DNA of 64,000 nt, from NCBI GenBank assembly GCA_019055375.1, contig JAHQIW010003648.1, forward strand, positions 298,501-362,500, given 5' to 3'. The first letter of the stretch is position 1; every line of letters begins with the position of its first letter. This DNA comes from Parelaphostrongylus tenuis (taxonomy: Eukaryota > Nematoda > Chromadorea > Rhabditida > Metastrongylidae). The notes below the pieces were generated by a model, which did no database searches, was not told where the DNA came from, and saw nothing but the letters and a program-made list of their open reading frames with translations. Shown in pieces: positions 1-14,300 of the stretch. The position numbers and the translations under genes were made by a program.

Positions 1-2138
1 TAGGAATTACTGGATAAGAAATACATGTGCACGATAGAAATCGTTGAGCAATGCTTAAAAAAACTCGTGGACGAGCCATTCGGCACCATACAATTGATGG
101 TTGTTGTTTCGTAGCCTTTTTGTGGAATGAAGAATAGAAAATGTTATGGATAAAGACTAAGGGTTGAAGGAATGTGATGGGTGAAGCAATGCAAATAGTA
201 GTGAAGAGTGGACGAGCGAAAAAGACTCTATTAATGATTTCAGAAAGCAAAACACCGCGGGCAAGCCGTTGCCCATAAAAGCATTCGTTAATAAAAGCAG
301 ACTGACACATATCGGAATGGAATTGTTTAGATAAATTGCACTGTGGCAAAGAAATATTTGATTGCGCATATGTTCACACTTACTTGACACTTGAAAAACA
401 GCCACTATTAGAATCCATGGCAGGAACATTCCTCATTAGATGCGAAAATAGTCAGACAGAATGCTGATCATCAGACTGACGTAGTTCTCTCCCCACTTCA
501 CTCAGAGTTGACGGCGTTGTGGTAGACAAGCGAGCTCCACTGAGGGGATCTGAGAGCAACTGGAGGCGGTGCCGAGAGGGAGGAGCTAGCCGCTGGGATG
601 AAGATCGGCTAAGCAATAGATACAAATTGAGGACGTCCTATTTGTCTCCAATGAGTCTCATTTCCTGGTGTCAGAACCGAAGAGGTCAACGATGCGACAC
701 ACTCAATTACGAAGTAGTAGGCTAAGCTAAGCCTAGCTGCCTTTTGTGCGAAAAGAATGCTAAAAATCGTTGAGAAACTGAATATTCAAATTCTGGTCTA
801 CGCGCTTGAAATACTAGATGAAAGCCTGAAATTAATAAAAGATCAATAACAAAAAGAATTGCGAATTTCATTGAAGACTAAGTAACCACCTCATATCTTA
901 AAGCTTGCCAACTTTTTAAGTCATGTTCAAGACATCATTACCTTTACTCAATGAAGGAAAAGCTAACTATAGCTAAATAGAGAGATATGAGGTTGATACA
1001 AAGCTTAGTCGGTGAAGATTTTATGGAAACTCCTGCTTTAGTATGCAAGTCAGTCTTACTCTTTCTATGTGAAACAGGAACAGCGACGCCATCGACAAAA
1101 AAATATAGCCCTTAGCATTGTATAAACTATAATCAACTTCTCTACCTGGACTTTTTTCACTTATTAACAAGCATACACCGATAGGCTGTAGACCTTTTTG
1201 AAGCTAAGGTTCTTGGTATCTTGATATTTGATGCGTGGATCATAGAAACCGTATAAATCCAAAATATGCGAGAATTATCTCAGTGGTTTTTTTCTTTGAT
1301 GCTCGAAAAGATTTTTTTCTCCTCCTTGTCAATAATGGACTCGACGATCCTTCCTGTTGAAAACATGGCTTGCTACCTAACGCTTGGGTTTTTTTTCAAG
1401 GCGTCAACAGTTCCCGGCATACTCTTAGCATAGTATTATTGTTTGGGCTTCCAGATAGATATGTCAAAACATTTCGTAATGGAAAATGAATATATTCTGC
1501 AATATGAATTTACGAACGATATGCGTGTACGGCAGCTTATATAAGAGAATAAAGCTCGGCTGTGTAATGGTAGTAATGTTACTCAATACATGTGAAGCTT
1601 TGATTTGAATCCGCACCGGGCCAATTGAGTCCGAAATCCCTTCAAGGTTGGGGAAATGATAAAGCTGATATTCAAGACGAAAGTTATCCAATCCACAAAG
1701 GTGGACGGCGGCATGCGATAAAAACCTCGGGCGTCATGGCACAATAACAGAAACGTTAATTATTCTCTATTCAGTCACTTTGTTTAGTAGCAATCATTTG
1801 ACTGCGATAATATCCAATTACCAACCAAATCCATTTTCACCTGTTATCTTAATAAATCGACTAACACCCAGTGAAAAGATGTATGCACATTATCGCTGAC
1901 AATTTTGACTCAGTTATTGCTATGAAGCAATCTTTGTTTTGTTTACGGCCAATAGCCGGTCGGATATCCGGATGGCTCTGCTTCACCAACCCCGTCAGCA
2001 TAAGAGTACAGGATTTTGCAAACCAATGCACTACATGAGTTTACAAGTGTAGTTCTTTGAACTGTCACTTCATTTCACATTAGACGGAAACTGCCATTGA
2101 GGACGTTTGACTCATTGCGCTATTCGTAGATGTTCGGA
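1..2138. other. No gene recognised
   Basis: AT-rich sequence with short frames only (up to 90 codons), none with conserved motifs or paired splice sites. A GC-richer patch at 480-640 slightly resembles a decayed tRNA-like repeat. Confidence 0.6.
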
Positions 2139-2285
2139 GAGTATAGCGCAATCACCATAGAAGCTCTGCAATACGCATGAGGTCATAGGTTCGACCACGC
2201 GTCACAGGCTTACCAAGTCTTGCAACCCTCCAGTACTAACAAATTGCAACCAGGACTACTTGCAGATTTCCTTCAAAAGGAACTC
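2139..2285 (+). repeat. SINE-2 copy, degenerate (tRNA-like head and part of body)
   Basis: The stretch tatagcgcaatcaccatag resembles the SINE-2 A box. The segment gaggtcataggttcgacc carries the B box, followed by body sequence (ccctccagtactaacaaatt) aligned to the better copies at 43.7 and 60.3 kb. Confidence 0.6.
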
Positions 2286-5200
2286 TACCTGATACTTGGC
2301 TATGGTGCCTTCGGTTGTTGTGAAAACCAAACATGCATTCAAGACCTCTGACCATGTTTTATACAATCGAGTGCATGAGGCATTTCTGAGAGAATGATCA
2401 ACACTATAAGCTATATACTTTTCCTAGTCATAGATTTGCTCTGGCCTATGAACAGCCTCGCGACGACGTGACAACTAGTCAAGATTATCTTCGGAAAAAA
2501 GACTTTAGTCTTGAAAAAGCAGACTTAAAGGGGCGAGGCTTTAGGCCAATTAATTGGCTCATGCATCAGAATATGACACGCGAGACGAAACGTCATGCGC
2601 TTGAACTCTATTGAGGTTACTCATAGCGAATTTGTTGAATCTTAATCGGTATATAGCACTTGCTAGAATTATGGAGCAATTTATCCCACTCAAGAGTTGC
2701 AAAGAGCAATCGTTTTGTTTAGAGTCCTCGTGGAAAAAAAGTTCGTTGGCCGAGTACTGCTTGTCGAATATTCTTTTGGTTCCAATGGTGATTGCATCAT
2801 CAAGTAAAAGGAGCATAGCCGTCAAATTAAGCTCACGTGTGGTTTATCAAGGCCTTTATACGTCATAGAATGATTTCGTCCTTATCGGAGCTCTCTTCAC
2901 AGATGCTACTTCATAAAAATCAACAGCGAATCGACGAAAAAGAAGCTAGCTAACGATCCGTGCTACCAACACTTTATACAAGCCTGGCTCACATATGTTC
3001 ATTTAATGCAGTGTTCTGATAATGTCGCTTGATACGACTCTAAATGTAGGCTTATGGGCAACAAAAAAATGGACGTGGGACGATGGCTATTTACCTTGTT
3101 TGAGCTTCCAACACTATTCGTCTGGTTTTTACTGAGTGGGAATCATGGACTCTGACTAATAACGTATGAACAGAAGCACTACAATGTTTGTCTTCACTCT
3201 CCATCTGCAATTATTTCCTGTGCTCTTCTTGTCAATACTTTCCAAGGACTTGTTTTTTGATAAATTATATCCCTATAAGCATAATAGTGAAAGTAGCGCT
3301 GCAACTGCCGCCTCTGCCTGGAAAATCAACAATTGTTTGGTCCAAACATTAACAAATGCAGCATCAAGTATCAGTCGAAGGAAATTTTCGCAGCTCTAGA
3401 ATCCATAGAATTTGAGGCAATTCATGTTGGAAAGCATAGCTCAAACTTATAAAGGACGTCGAGTTACCAGTCCAAGATTCATTGAATGTTTCTGTGTCTC
3501 GTTCGCATGAGAAAGTAGCATATTGGGTAAGGTCACTCCAAAAAGTGAGAGAGCCTCAAAAACTTCTTTCAAGGTTTCCACTAGTTTATGCACGTAGGAT
3601 TTAGTTTGTAACGACGTCTGTCCACTACTTTTCGTTTTGGCGCAAGTCGTGCTCGGCCAACGATCGTCTCTTTTTGGTTTTCATAACAGCGTCTACAATC
3701 TGGAATCATCGACGTGGCTTAAAATCCTCACTCTCCCTCGAGGACACGGAGTGCTGCTAGCATCAACCTCTCGCCAATTGATCACTTTGAACTCCATAAA
3801 TTATCAAGTAGCTCAAGCTGGCACCAATGAATTCTTCATTTCTTCTTATTGTGCGTCATAGGTAGTAAATGCTCTCAGTTTGCTCGGCGAGAATGAAAAT
3901 CATAGTGCCTTTGGTATTATACTTTTTATTTTACTGCTAAATAGTAATGATTTAACCAAGAATCACTGTAGTAGCTCGTAGTATTCGGTTTAGTCACTCT
4001 CCACAACAACAGATCCACTCTCATGAGCAGCTACATTCATGTTGAAACCGTCGAGGATCTCGATATCAATAAAAAGTGCGTAAGTTCGATCACCTCAAAA
4101 ATATCAATGGAATTAGAAAGCATGTATTTGTCATTCAGAAAATCTTTCCTTGGATCACTTGAGCTTTTCGCGGCTGATCGAAGTCGTAACGAAATAGCTT
4201 TTGTTAGAAGATTTCAGACGGCTAGACAAAGATTTAACCTGAATACAATTCTCCAACAATTTACTGCTTTCTTCTCTAGTGGAAGGCAATATAGGAAAAT
4301 CGCTTTACAAAATTTCGCTATAGTTTGTGAGTCCAACGTTTGAGGTGTCTGAACAACTATATCATATGTAGCAAGCATCTGTAAGCAAAAAATGCTTCAA
4401 TATTCTTACAAAACAAGGCTTAGAAATAAGCTGCAGAGCAAATTCTGTAGAAACGAAACAAACTGAGCTTAAAAATGTGCCTTATCCGGTGTACCTATCG
4501 AAAGTGTTATGGAGGAACTCAAATCGCCTAAATTTTGGAATTTTTAGCAACCATAGTAATTCAACTTGTATCCAGTTTGTAGAGATTCCTAGTTCAGATG
4601 ATTTTATTTGGGTAGTAAAACGTATTGCTTTGACTCAGATTTGATCATTACAGTTGCATCAATTTATAGCATTTTTCACAAGACCGATTCAAAGGTCAAC
4701 GAGCCAGCTTTTTATATTTCACTAAATTTATGTCAGGTACTTCTATCCTCTGGGTACACAACTGAATTCCATATATAAAACTCTTTATATCTTGTGAAAC
4801 AACCGACATCAAATCCTGGGATGGTGCAGAGGAGAAAACTAAGAACAATAGCAGAATGGAAGAAACGAGCAAAGAATTGCAATTCTAGAGGGAAAAAAAC
4901 GAAAGCCAGTTTAAAATGAAGCCTAGCAGGATCCGTCCAAAATTTCCATCACCATTCGCGAAATCGCTACTTGAGTGGCGACTATAACGATATAATTACA
5001 AACTGTCCAGCTAGTCATAACAGGCTTTGGGCAGTGAGATGAGCAACAATGTAAATTATTATCACACTTGAAAAAGAATTTCTTCTCATGATAAAAACCA
5101 TATAAAGCAATGACGAGCTCGTGTTTAATGAAGAAATCTCACTTTCGAAAGAGATTCTAAGCTCAAAGCACACGTAATACGATCAGAGAGAACAGTATAA

Positions 5201-5385
5201 GCAACGACGACGATATCGTCGAAGCAAACGAGCACGGAAATTTGCCAACCTGCAAAAGATATTGGTATTTCTGGAAAAATTTTATCAAAATTCACGCCCA
5301 AAATCGCTGAAATTGATAAATGCATCATACCACTGTTCCATAATCTCTCTATTGTATGGTCGACTCTCACCCATATCTTCTTTCA

Positions 5386-5486
5386 AAACCTTCAACCTCA
5401 GGCGGGAGTTGAACCCGCACTTCACCCATGCCGATAGCGTGTGCTACCACTACATCACCAAGGCTATCGCTACTCTCGCTTTGGGC
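5386..5486 (-). repeat. SINE-1 tRNA-like head
   Basis: Reverse complement contains an A-box-like gatgtagtggtagcac and a B box ggttcaactccc separated by about 35 bases, the head of the SINE-1 family repeated about ten times in this window. Confidence 0.7.
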
Positions 5487-5604
5487 GAATTTCTTTACAA
5501 CAATATATATTGGTCTAATTATATGTGTGAACGAAAAAACTGAAAACTCTACTTTTTAGAGATATCTTACCCTATGTCAAACTTTTTAAATGATGCAGGA
5601 TGAA

Positions 5605-5895
5605 AGATGAAAGATGAAGCTCTTGGCGTTGGTCAATTCCTGAGGGATGCGCCATGCATTCGTCTTCAATTTTTAACTTCGTTTGAGATGATTGAATGTT
5701 TATGTGGTCTTTACAATGACTCGCGGTGGCTTCCCGCTGTATCGAGAAGAGCCGCTTATCCTCCCAGAGGAGTCCAGATTAGTCTGATACCATCTCCGGA
5801 GGGATGGATGGCTTGGTGAGCCGGAGTGCGTAGTGGAACCGTCGACTTTGTGAGCTATGCAGAGCACCTCTAACTAGTGCGGCAATGCGCTGTGC
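5605..5895 (-). repeat. SINE-2 copy, nearly full length
   Basis: Matches the 60.15-60.45 kb copy over its length: tail end gaagctcttggcgttggtca, middle ttacaatgactcgcggtggc, and a damaged tRNA-like head (gtggaaccgtcgactttg). The head is diverged, so Pol III promoter activity is unlikely. Confidence 0.8.
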
Positions 5896-7244
5896 CGAAC
5901 TTTTGAATGATATTAACATTATGTACAATCTAAGCAAAAATTTGTGTCTACAAAACCAGCTTTCTTATCTTTACGGGAATAATTTTTTATAATTTATAAT
6001 TATAATTTTATCTTCTACAACATTTCCGGAGTTTCAGTGCTATACAGTATTTTTTGACTGTTTCCGCATCTATTACCGCCTTTTTGTATTCGCAAGATAC
6101 CTGCTACAGGAGAACCGTCTGTTCGTTTGCTGTATTAACATAGTTCGTAATGGCAAAATCTCCACCGGAGCTGCTTTTTTTTTTCATCAAAACGACTATG
6201 TTCCAGGCTTGAGTTCCTCTGTTATTATGCAATTATCTAATCAATACACACTACCAAAAAAAAAAGAAAAAATTCAATTCTATACTAATAAATCTTATCA
6301 AACGTATTAAACCCATGAAAAAATTGCCTTAGTGCTTTAATAAACCGATAGCTCTTTCGCTTATGATCCATTGCTTTAGTTGATCGTGTTGAACTTAGAT
6401 TGGTTCCGGCTTATGGATGACCGAGGTATTCAAGACTTTCAAAGAAACCTTGTAAAGCAATCTCGTAAGATGCCATTTGATCAAAAGTACACCTTCAAGG
6501 AGCAACGAGATAACAAATGCAGAAGCCTGTCTCAACATTAACAAGATTAAAAATGTCTTGCTCACTTGTTCCTCGTTGGTTTTTATCCAAGTGCGTTCCG
6601 AAAAAAACCATCAAATTTTCCAGTGCACTTTTCCATTTCACTACTCCTAATTTGCTACATTATTAAGTTTCCACATCGAACAGAGGGCTGACAATTAGCG
6701 TCAGCATAGAGTTGATGGTGTTGCTAGGCTATTTGTGCAGGTCCACTCATGTATCCCCCCGTTGTTACATCAAAACAGCTACTTGGATTTTTAGCACATC
6801 ATGAAATTTTTGATAGAAACGACGGAATTAACGAGTCTTTCGAATGCGCACTGTAATAATTATTTATTTGGAAATCATATATCAAAAAAGGCGTAGCGGG
6901 TGGCATTCTACGGTTATTGCTTTATTGTTAAGTTTGCAATTTTCGTTTCGCTAAAAAAAGGGAATTCAAACAAAAAAAACAGACTTTAAAGTGCTGAATT
7001 TTGTTGCGCTTTTTTGGATGCATCAAAATCTGTACACATAGTTTTGAACAGTTCACACTGTTATGGACACCATAGTGTCCATATGATAGATGGTGTAAAA
7101 AGTTGGTGCCATTTGATTTTTAATATGATTTTTGCATTGGAATAACATGGTTTTGGTTTCCCTCTATTGCGTATTTTCATGTAAACATTTTCGTACATGA
7201 TTTGCCTATAATTGTTTGAGGTGTCGTGGGGACGAAATCGCTTG

Positions 7245-10200
7245 CTAACTCACACATGAATGGCGCGTAAGGGAGACAAGTAGTGAAGCGGCGTGCGAGA
7301 TTGATGGAGCCGAAGCGGTGATACGGTTCTAGAAAGTTCCCAACAAACTATCTCGAAACATGTATAGGTTGTTTACCGAAATGTTTACAAGGAAATGAGT
7401 AAATGAAGGACACCAAAATCATGCAATTTTTGCATAAATCGTATTAAAAAACCAGAATGGCGCAAACCTTTTACCTAACCCTATGAGTAGGGAAAGGCTA
7501 ATTCTGCTATCGACCAATCTACAGTAGCGTGCTATTTTGGTGATACTTGGGACAAGCGAAAACATGATTGACGCAGACAAGGAATTGATGTGTTTTAATT
7601 GGCGAATGGAGGTTTTACATGGCTTATATTGACCATTTCGAATCCACCGAGTGATATTAAATTGCAGATGCTCCGAACAACGAAACATTAAAGAGAGCCT
7701 TTTATGACTCTGATTAACAACTCAGTTTTCATGTTTTTAATAATCCGACAGCCTTGAGTGATTCCGGTTTGCAATTGCCTACCTCATGGAGTCCGTTGTA
7801 GCACATTGAGTTTGATCGGGATGGCTTCCGATGAGGAAGGCCGTTGCAATTTTCCGATGGATCTGAAGGCGGAACTGGTTCAAATCCAAAAGGCACCTAA
7901 ACAATTAAAGCGGATCTAGGAGAAGCAAGCACTGATCGTGAGTCTGTAGAGCGAAATGAATACAAAGACTAGTTGCACTTGAACAACAATTTCACTTGTA
8001 CAGACACTGATTACTTGTAGATTTTGCCCTTGAGAGGAATGTGCGGACAGCTGAAACAAAGCGGTCACGGGTACCAACCTCAGACGGCTCCACCTTGGGG
8101 CATTGTGTCTCGTCATAACAGTTGTCCGACGTTTTGTCCTGCACAATCCAAACCATTATAAGATTTGTGCCTTCAACGAAGGTCGCTTGCATTTTCCTGA
8201 ACGCTTGCACTCTTTCCGCCACCTATCATTTACTACTAATTGTCTGTGGTAAATAATTATTAACAATAGCAATGATAATTTCCACTTGAGCTTTTAAAGA
8301 AGAATAAATTGCACCATTCCGTTGGGTATTGCTCACTCATTTATTGTTGTAGCATGATGTAGTATCAACGATAAGGCAAAGACACATGCGGTCAGATCTC
8401 CCTTTTTATCCTCTAAAGGAGTAGTTTTTGTCCACTTCATAATGCGACTGTCTCAACGCTTTCACGATCATGTCGTAGGTTTCGTTACAAATGTTTCTCG
8501 AACGTTTCGTCCTCTATGTACAGATTTTGGTACATCCGCCGATTTATTAGTTCAAACCGCACCTTAAAATCTGCTTTATCTTTAGGTAAATTTCTCTTTT
8601 TAAAAAACCAACCGAACATGGGAACGACGATCAAAAAATAGTTTGCGGCGATCTTGACGATCACTAATAATTGAATGGATAACAAATTCAATGGACATAG
8701 ATATAGCTTTCAATGACGCTGGTCCAGCAGTGGTCCTCGAATGCCAACGGTGGTGAAAGGTATGGAACAATCAATTAAATATATTACAGTGACTTTGCAT
8801 TATTCAATCCCTTCATTCTGTTGCTCTATTATTGAATTTTAAACATTCCTCGATTTCTTAGTATTTTTGCCACATGTTTATGCAGAGCTGTTCATGAACA
8901 CTTCGAAAGTGAACTTTTCTGACTAAGCTACTTTGGTCTCTAACTAAGCTAATCAGAGATATTTAACAAAATCTAAATATTAAGTCTATCAAAGCGTTCT
9001 AGACATTCTAAATCTAATAATCAACATCTTTCATAAAGATGTCGCACTGCGTAAATCAATCAACAATGCGATTGTCGTCAATATCTACCAAAAGCCCTCA
9101 ACGTTTGAAAGATTCTTGGTGCCGCTATCAGCGATCTATGTAACTGCAAGATGAAAAATTTATGACCTCATTTTCAATTCGGAAGAGATTATCAGAGTAT
9201 TCTCTTTTCTCTTGTTAGCCAGCAAAGTTTACAGGTATGCGATATCGGGAAAGAACTCTGGACAGGGAAGATATTCTTATCAGTGGAGGTATAATGAAGT
9301 TTATGGCAGCGGACGTCGAACATTGTAGAAAGGGAATCGAACCCGCGTTTCATCCTATCCGGGGACACGTGCTCTACCACTACACCACCGAGGCACATTT
9401 GCACCACCATTCCTGGATGATGCCGTGTTTTTGCCCACCACTCCATTCTCTTAGGAATACATGAATAATCATAACTGCGAAAAATGCGGTAAAAATACTA
9501 GCAATCTCGACTATTAGGTGTAGAAAGGTCAATTCGTTTAGGTTTTTGATGTATTTCCATGCTATCTCAACACGCTTTAAAGTTTAGCACAGTAGACGGT
9601 TGCGGTCATTGTTGTGCCACCCAGAGAGACGTTACAATGAGCCATTCCTCCATAAAGCATCGTTCCTATGCTTATGTTAAAGCCACCGATAACGCTATCT
9701 TCCTTGACAAATTTGATACTAATTTGTCAACCCCACCCCGGAACGATGATAATGTGAATCTGGAACGCGAAATCGAACCAACGATCACGTTCGATTATGT
9801 ATCTTGCGGAGCACCTCTAAGCGTTACGCCGCACCTGGCCGTAACAAAGCTTATCTTACCAATACTTTATGGTAAGATCCTTCTTCAGTGGACAACAGCT
9901 TGAATTTCCGATCTTCTTGGCCTTTCGATCTTGATCGTGATGTGCGCCTCCATACGGTAGCGTGGATATGGGCTTTTGAGGAGGCCGTTCTTATGGTAAA
10001 GGTGCCGAGCAAAAACCTTTTTTTCAAAGAACGCGGTCGTCGTGAACGCGTTGCTTTGAACTGATCTCAGTAAAATCCTATGGAACTTTAGGTTTCATCT
10101 TCTCTCACCGGTTGTTCCACCGTCAAATGCCCACAGGCAACAGCGATCACTCAGCGATGTGGTGCGGGTAGTTTGAGACTAAGCGAGCTTTTGGCCTCTT

Positions 10201-11312
10201 CCCAGGAGATTACTTTACGAAGTATATGATATTATAACAAAATAACAATCTCAAGAACAACAATATATGCATAACAACATAATCAATACGAATACAACGC
10301 CACTAACACTGAGCACTTTGCTGAATTGAATGTGCATGGCCGATCGGAGCGATTCATGTCCACTAAACTTGTGCTTTGCGGACGAGATCTGCCATCCTAA
10401 TAAAAGATCTCTTCACACAGTAAAGGCAACCTATCATAGTTGTAAGTTTTGAAAATTTTAAGTACAAAACATACAGTATTGGATAAGTAGAAGTAGGACT
10501 GTTTAGAACAGGGATAGCCGTCGGTTCCCTCATGGAAGGACGCCGTATAGGCTGAAATGAATTTCAAAATATGATAAAAAAAAACCACCCTGATTAGTCA
10601 ACATTCTAGAAATTCAAAAAAATATGACTTGTTCCATGCTATTTTTAGCATCATTGACTCTAGCATCAATTCAGTAGCTTCGAAAACCTAGAATTTGGAA
10701 GACTAGCATAGAATTATAGAGATTCATCCACAAGTCACATGTAGGATTCAAACTTAATTAAGCGATGGAGTGCGTGGCACTTCCACCGAGATAGAGGATA
10801 ACGGGATAAATGCAAGTTAAAAACGGCGATGTTTCAGATTCCAGACGCAAGTTAATTTGAAAGATGGATCGCCTTCATCTTTCACTTATATCTTCAGTGT
10901 TCACATGAACAGTTTCATAAATGCGTTTGTGAGTGGTCTTGCATTTATGCCGATGTTTTCCGCATTTTAGACAAAAGTGTACAGCCAATTGGCCAGAAGG
11001 ATACGATAAGTGTTTGAAGTTATTTTCAACAAACATGCCTTATCCGTACTCCAAAAATGAATGACTCTGTGTTAATCTATCCAGCCATCATGACAGACCA
11101 TCGCAGTTTTTCTTTGAAAAACATTTTGCCAGGATAATAAGAATAGGGGATCCCATGATACTTGAAACTCTCATTGCCTTTGGCGAATGCAAATTTAACC
11201 CATATCTTTGACTTTTTTCCATTTATTTGATAGATTTATCGAAAAGGCATCGTTTGACCCACCTTCAATGGGCTGGACGAGCGAGTGAAGGAAATGAAGC
11301 AGTGCATATTGT
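7245..11312 (-). CDS. Alpha-2/delta exons 29-33: C-terminal Cys-rich (delta) part and hydrophobic tail
   Basis: Exon 29 (11312-11263) encodes [16 protein letters not shown]. Exon 30 (10551-10475) reads [20 protein letters not shown], the family YPC block. Exon 31 (8222-8079) reads [20 protein letters not shown] and [14 protein letters not shown], corresponding to the family TNLxMVxV...C segment. Exon 32 (7896-7783) reads [20 protein letters not shown], matching the RRRPxxC block. The last exon (7328-7245) is tentative: after a ttctag acceptor it is in phase and encodes 27 residues including [20 protein letters not shown] before TAG, resembling the short hydrophobic C-terminal tail of the family. 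A phase gap (0 to 2) remains between exons 28 and 29. Confidence 0.8.
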
Positions 11313-14300
11313 CTGAAGAGTAGAAGAAGTTTATACACGCTCGATACAAACCAATGGTACAACCATCGAAGTGGCTATAAATTTCGAACGATTACTGCCC
11401 GAACAGCACTGCCATGTTTCTGATAAGAAAGCACTTATGTATAAGACGGCGTCAAAAGAAAAGCCAACTTTTTTCGCTGGACAAGAACTTTTCATGAGCG
11501 TATTAGTGACCACTCAAAAGCTTAATCTCTAACTAACGCGGTACCTGGCCGTTTTTCAAAAACACTTTTTGATAACACTACTAAATTCGAACTAAAATTA
11601 TGTTTTTCATCGGCCGTGCGATTCAAGTACTACATCGCTGGAAGCACGAAAAGCACATGAAGGTGTGAAGAGAGTCTTAAAGTATCAGAGTCAGACGTTT
11701 AATTTGAAATCTTTTTCAGAGCAGAGAAATAATTCTTAAGTAAATGGCAAAGATCGCACTTTATCTGACGCGAAGAGGTATATCAATCAGTCGACGACGG
11801 GGCCACCGCATCGACTTTGCAGAGCCCACACACCCCGACATAATTAGCCGGTAAACAAGTATGCCAAATATGTGGAAGCTGATCTTATTTCTTCTGCTAC
11901 ACTGCAGTGAAACGGTCTTTGCAGAAAACAAGCACAGCGTTGAAATCGTGGGAACATACGCTATCGAATCACTTTTAATAGTCTAAAAAAAGAGCTCCGT
12001 CTATCAGGAAAAACGCGTATTTAAAACAAAGAGGTTTTTCTTTCAGTGAAGCGTTATAACGAAGACTTTCTAAAAAGGGTTTATATCGTGCTAGCTAGAG
12101 ACTTGAACTTTCGAATGACTGCTAACACTCCTATGAAATGTCCAGCGAAAGAAATCGCTTAATCACTTGTCGCCGTCAAAAATATGAATACCAAAAAATT
12201 TTCCAAATTGCTTCTATTAGTTTGTGAGAACAAAGTCGAATGCCCACCTTTAGCGTATTTGCCGACATTACTACAACCTTTTTTTCCTTACACGTTGCCT
12301 GGTGATCCGTATATTTGAGTCTGAATGTAAAATTCAAGTTATGTGAGCCGATATCAAGATCCTTCTGAGGATTACATAGCCAACGTAGAATAACAATCAC
12401 TTCATCGAAACAGCAAATGAAGCTCTTCGTTTCAATCATTATTAACACATCCGTAACTTAGGCCAAATTGCGTGGCTAGCCAAGATTCAAATCATGTCGT
12501 TCGCGCTAAATCAAAATGCGCATTGAAATCATTATCTATCAAGCAGACGGTAACCAGTAGTGCGCAGCTAACTATTCTCTTAAGATCGTCGTTCTATTGT
12601 TTGGTGTTCAAGAGATGGAGAAGAGACTTGAAAAGGCTCAAAAGGTTTGAAACATTGTTTCAACAAGCCAACATCAAAGGTGTGTAACTATCAAGATGTG
12701 TGCATATGCGATCTGAAAGACATGAATACTATGGACACTTTAAAGTCCAAATGGTAGCGAGATTGCTGGAATCGAAGACATAAAAGTCTCACTACTTAAA
12801 GGAAATGTCTGAATACCATGTTCTTCTCTATCGCCTTGTGATTTCAAACTTTCAAAAGAGTTCTTCTGTTTTCCATCACAAACACATTCAGTAAACGAAT
12901 AGAATGCGAAGTCATTAGAATTGAATACCTTGCTTAATGCCCTCAAAATGCAACGATCTCTGAAGAAAAATTCACGAAGCTCTGTAAGTCATAATAGTAA
13001 GACCTAGACCGCATAATAGGCTCTCAATATCAAACTGTCAGGAATAAATTGGTGAGAAGTACCAGCACTTAGAGCTCCCACAATATGCACTTTGGAAGTC
13101 AGGATAAAATCCACTCATCAGTGTCCATTTATTTCTCGTCCACTTACTTGAGATAGAACCGTTTCTCGACGAGTAAGGACATAGCACGTTGAGATACTCG
13201 ATTGATGCTACCAAACCATTGACTGATATGTTTGCCCTTGTTTATTGGATCCTGAACGGATCAGATTTCTACAACACTCTTAGACAGCTACATCTTTTAT
13301 TAATAGACAGTCTCGTAAAGCGAACCTCTAAATAATTTTCATATGATATGTCCTTTTGATTACTGTAGAAGACGTATCCGTGTTCGTCAAGCAGTACACA
13401 CCATCGTCGGTCATCCTGAAGTTTTGACCGAAGAAAGTCCTCTATTCCATCAAAAATTTATTTGTTCGTTGATCAGTCTCTTTGACTAATGAACTAGACA
13501 AAGTCAAAACTTCGCTATAAAAATATTTAAACTTGGAATGAAGCCGCATGAAATGGCCCTGATTCCATTGTTAATCTTCAGTCTTAAGGAAGAATTTTAT
13601 TTATAAGAAGCCGATTACGAATTCATTATCCATAGAGTTTATCGTGATGTTTTCATGATTCTAAGAAGAGTACTTGTGAATTATCGATGACAAACGGGAA
13701 CTAAGGGCATGACTTGGATACTAGCCAAAAAATCAATTTTTAATAACAACTTTTTCTCAAAAGAAAGTCTGCTCAAACTAGATAAACCTACGGAAGGTGC
13801 ACACCCATGCTCGCCCATAAGGTTGACGAAATAGTCGTATGCGAACTCAAAGCCTGCTACTCCTAAAAATAACTAAGTGCATAATATTTTCAAGCTCAAA
13901 ATCTTTAAATAAAGCAAAGAAATCGAAATAAGAGCACAAAGTCAAACAATTTTCTCAGTGGAGAGAGGCGCAAGGCCGCTGAAGAGAGCATTATCAAGTT
14001 GTTTTTTTAAGGTATTCATTTCAAAATTGTGACCCTCGAGTGAGGTATTTGTAGACGAAGACTACATTGAAGCCATTGATAACAAGAGAACTGTCTACTG
14101 ATCATGCAAGAATAATGAAAATAGCAATAATAAAATATATAAACTCATAATTTAGGTATACTCTTCACTTTTGAGACTACACGAGCAATTCTGCTTTTGA
14201 AGATAGAGCAACTATATGAATATGATGGTGGAAACACCCACCAAGCAGTGCGTTTCCGAGGTAGATCGCCTTCGTTCCCTGGGCAAGCATTGTAAGATTT

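Larger units (their letters stand above)
2286..7244. other. No gene recognised apart from two SINE copies
   Basis: Short frames on both strands (for example 4023-4343, 106 codons) show no family motif. Low-complexity AT runs occur at about 5,970-6,010. This is the region downstream of the alpha-2/delta gene. Confidence 0.55.

Noticed and set aside
9317..9405. A functional tRNA-Gly gene
   Set aside because: A and B boxes are good, but flanks cannot form an acceptor stem and the anticodon arm is poor; the same sequence recurs as the head of the SINE-1 family.
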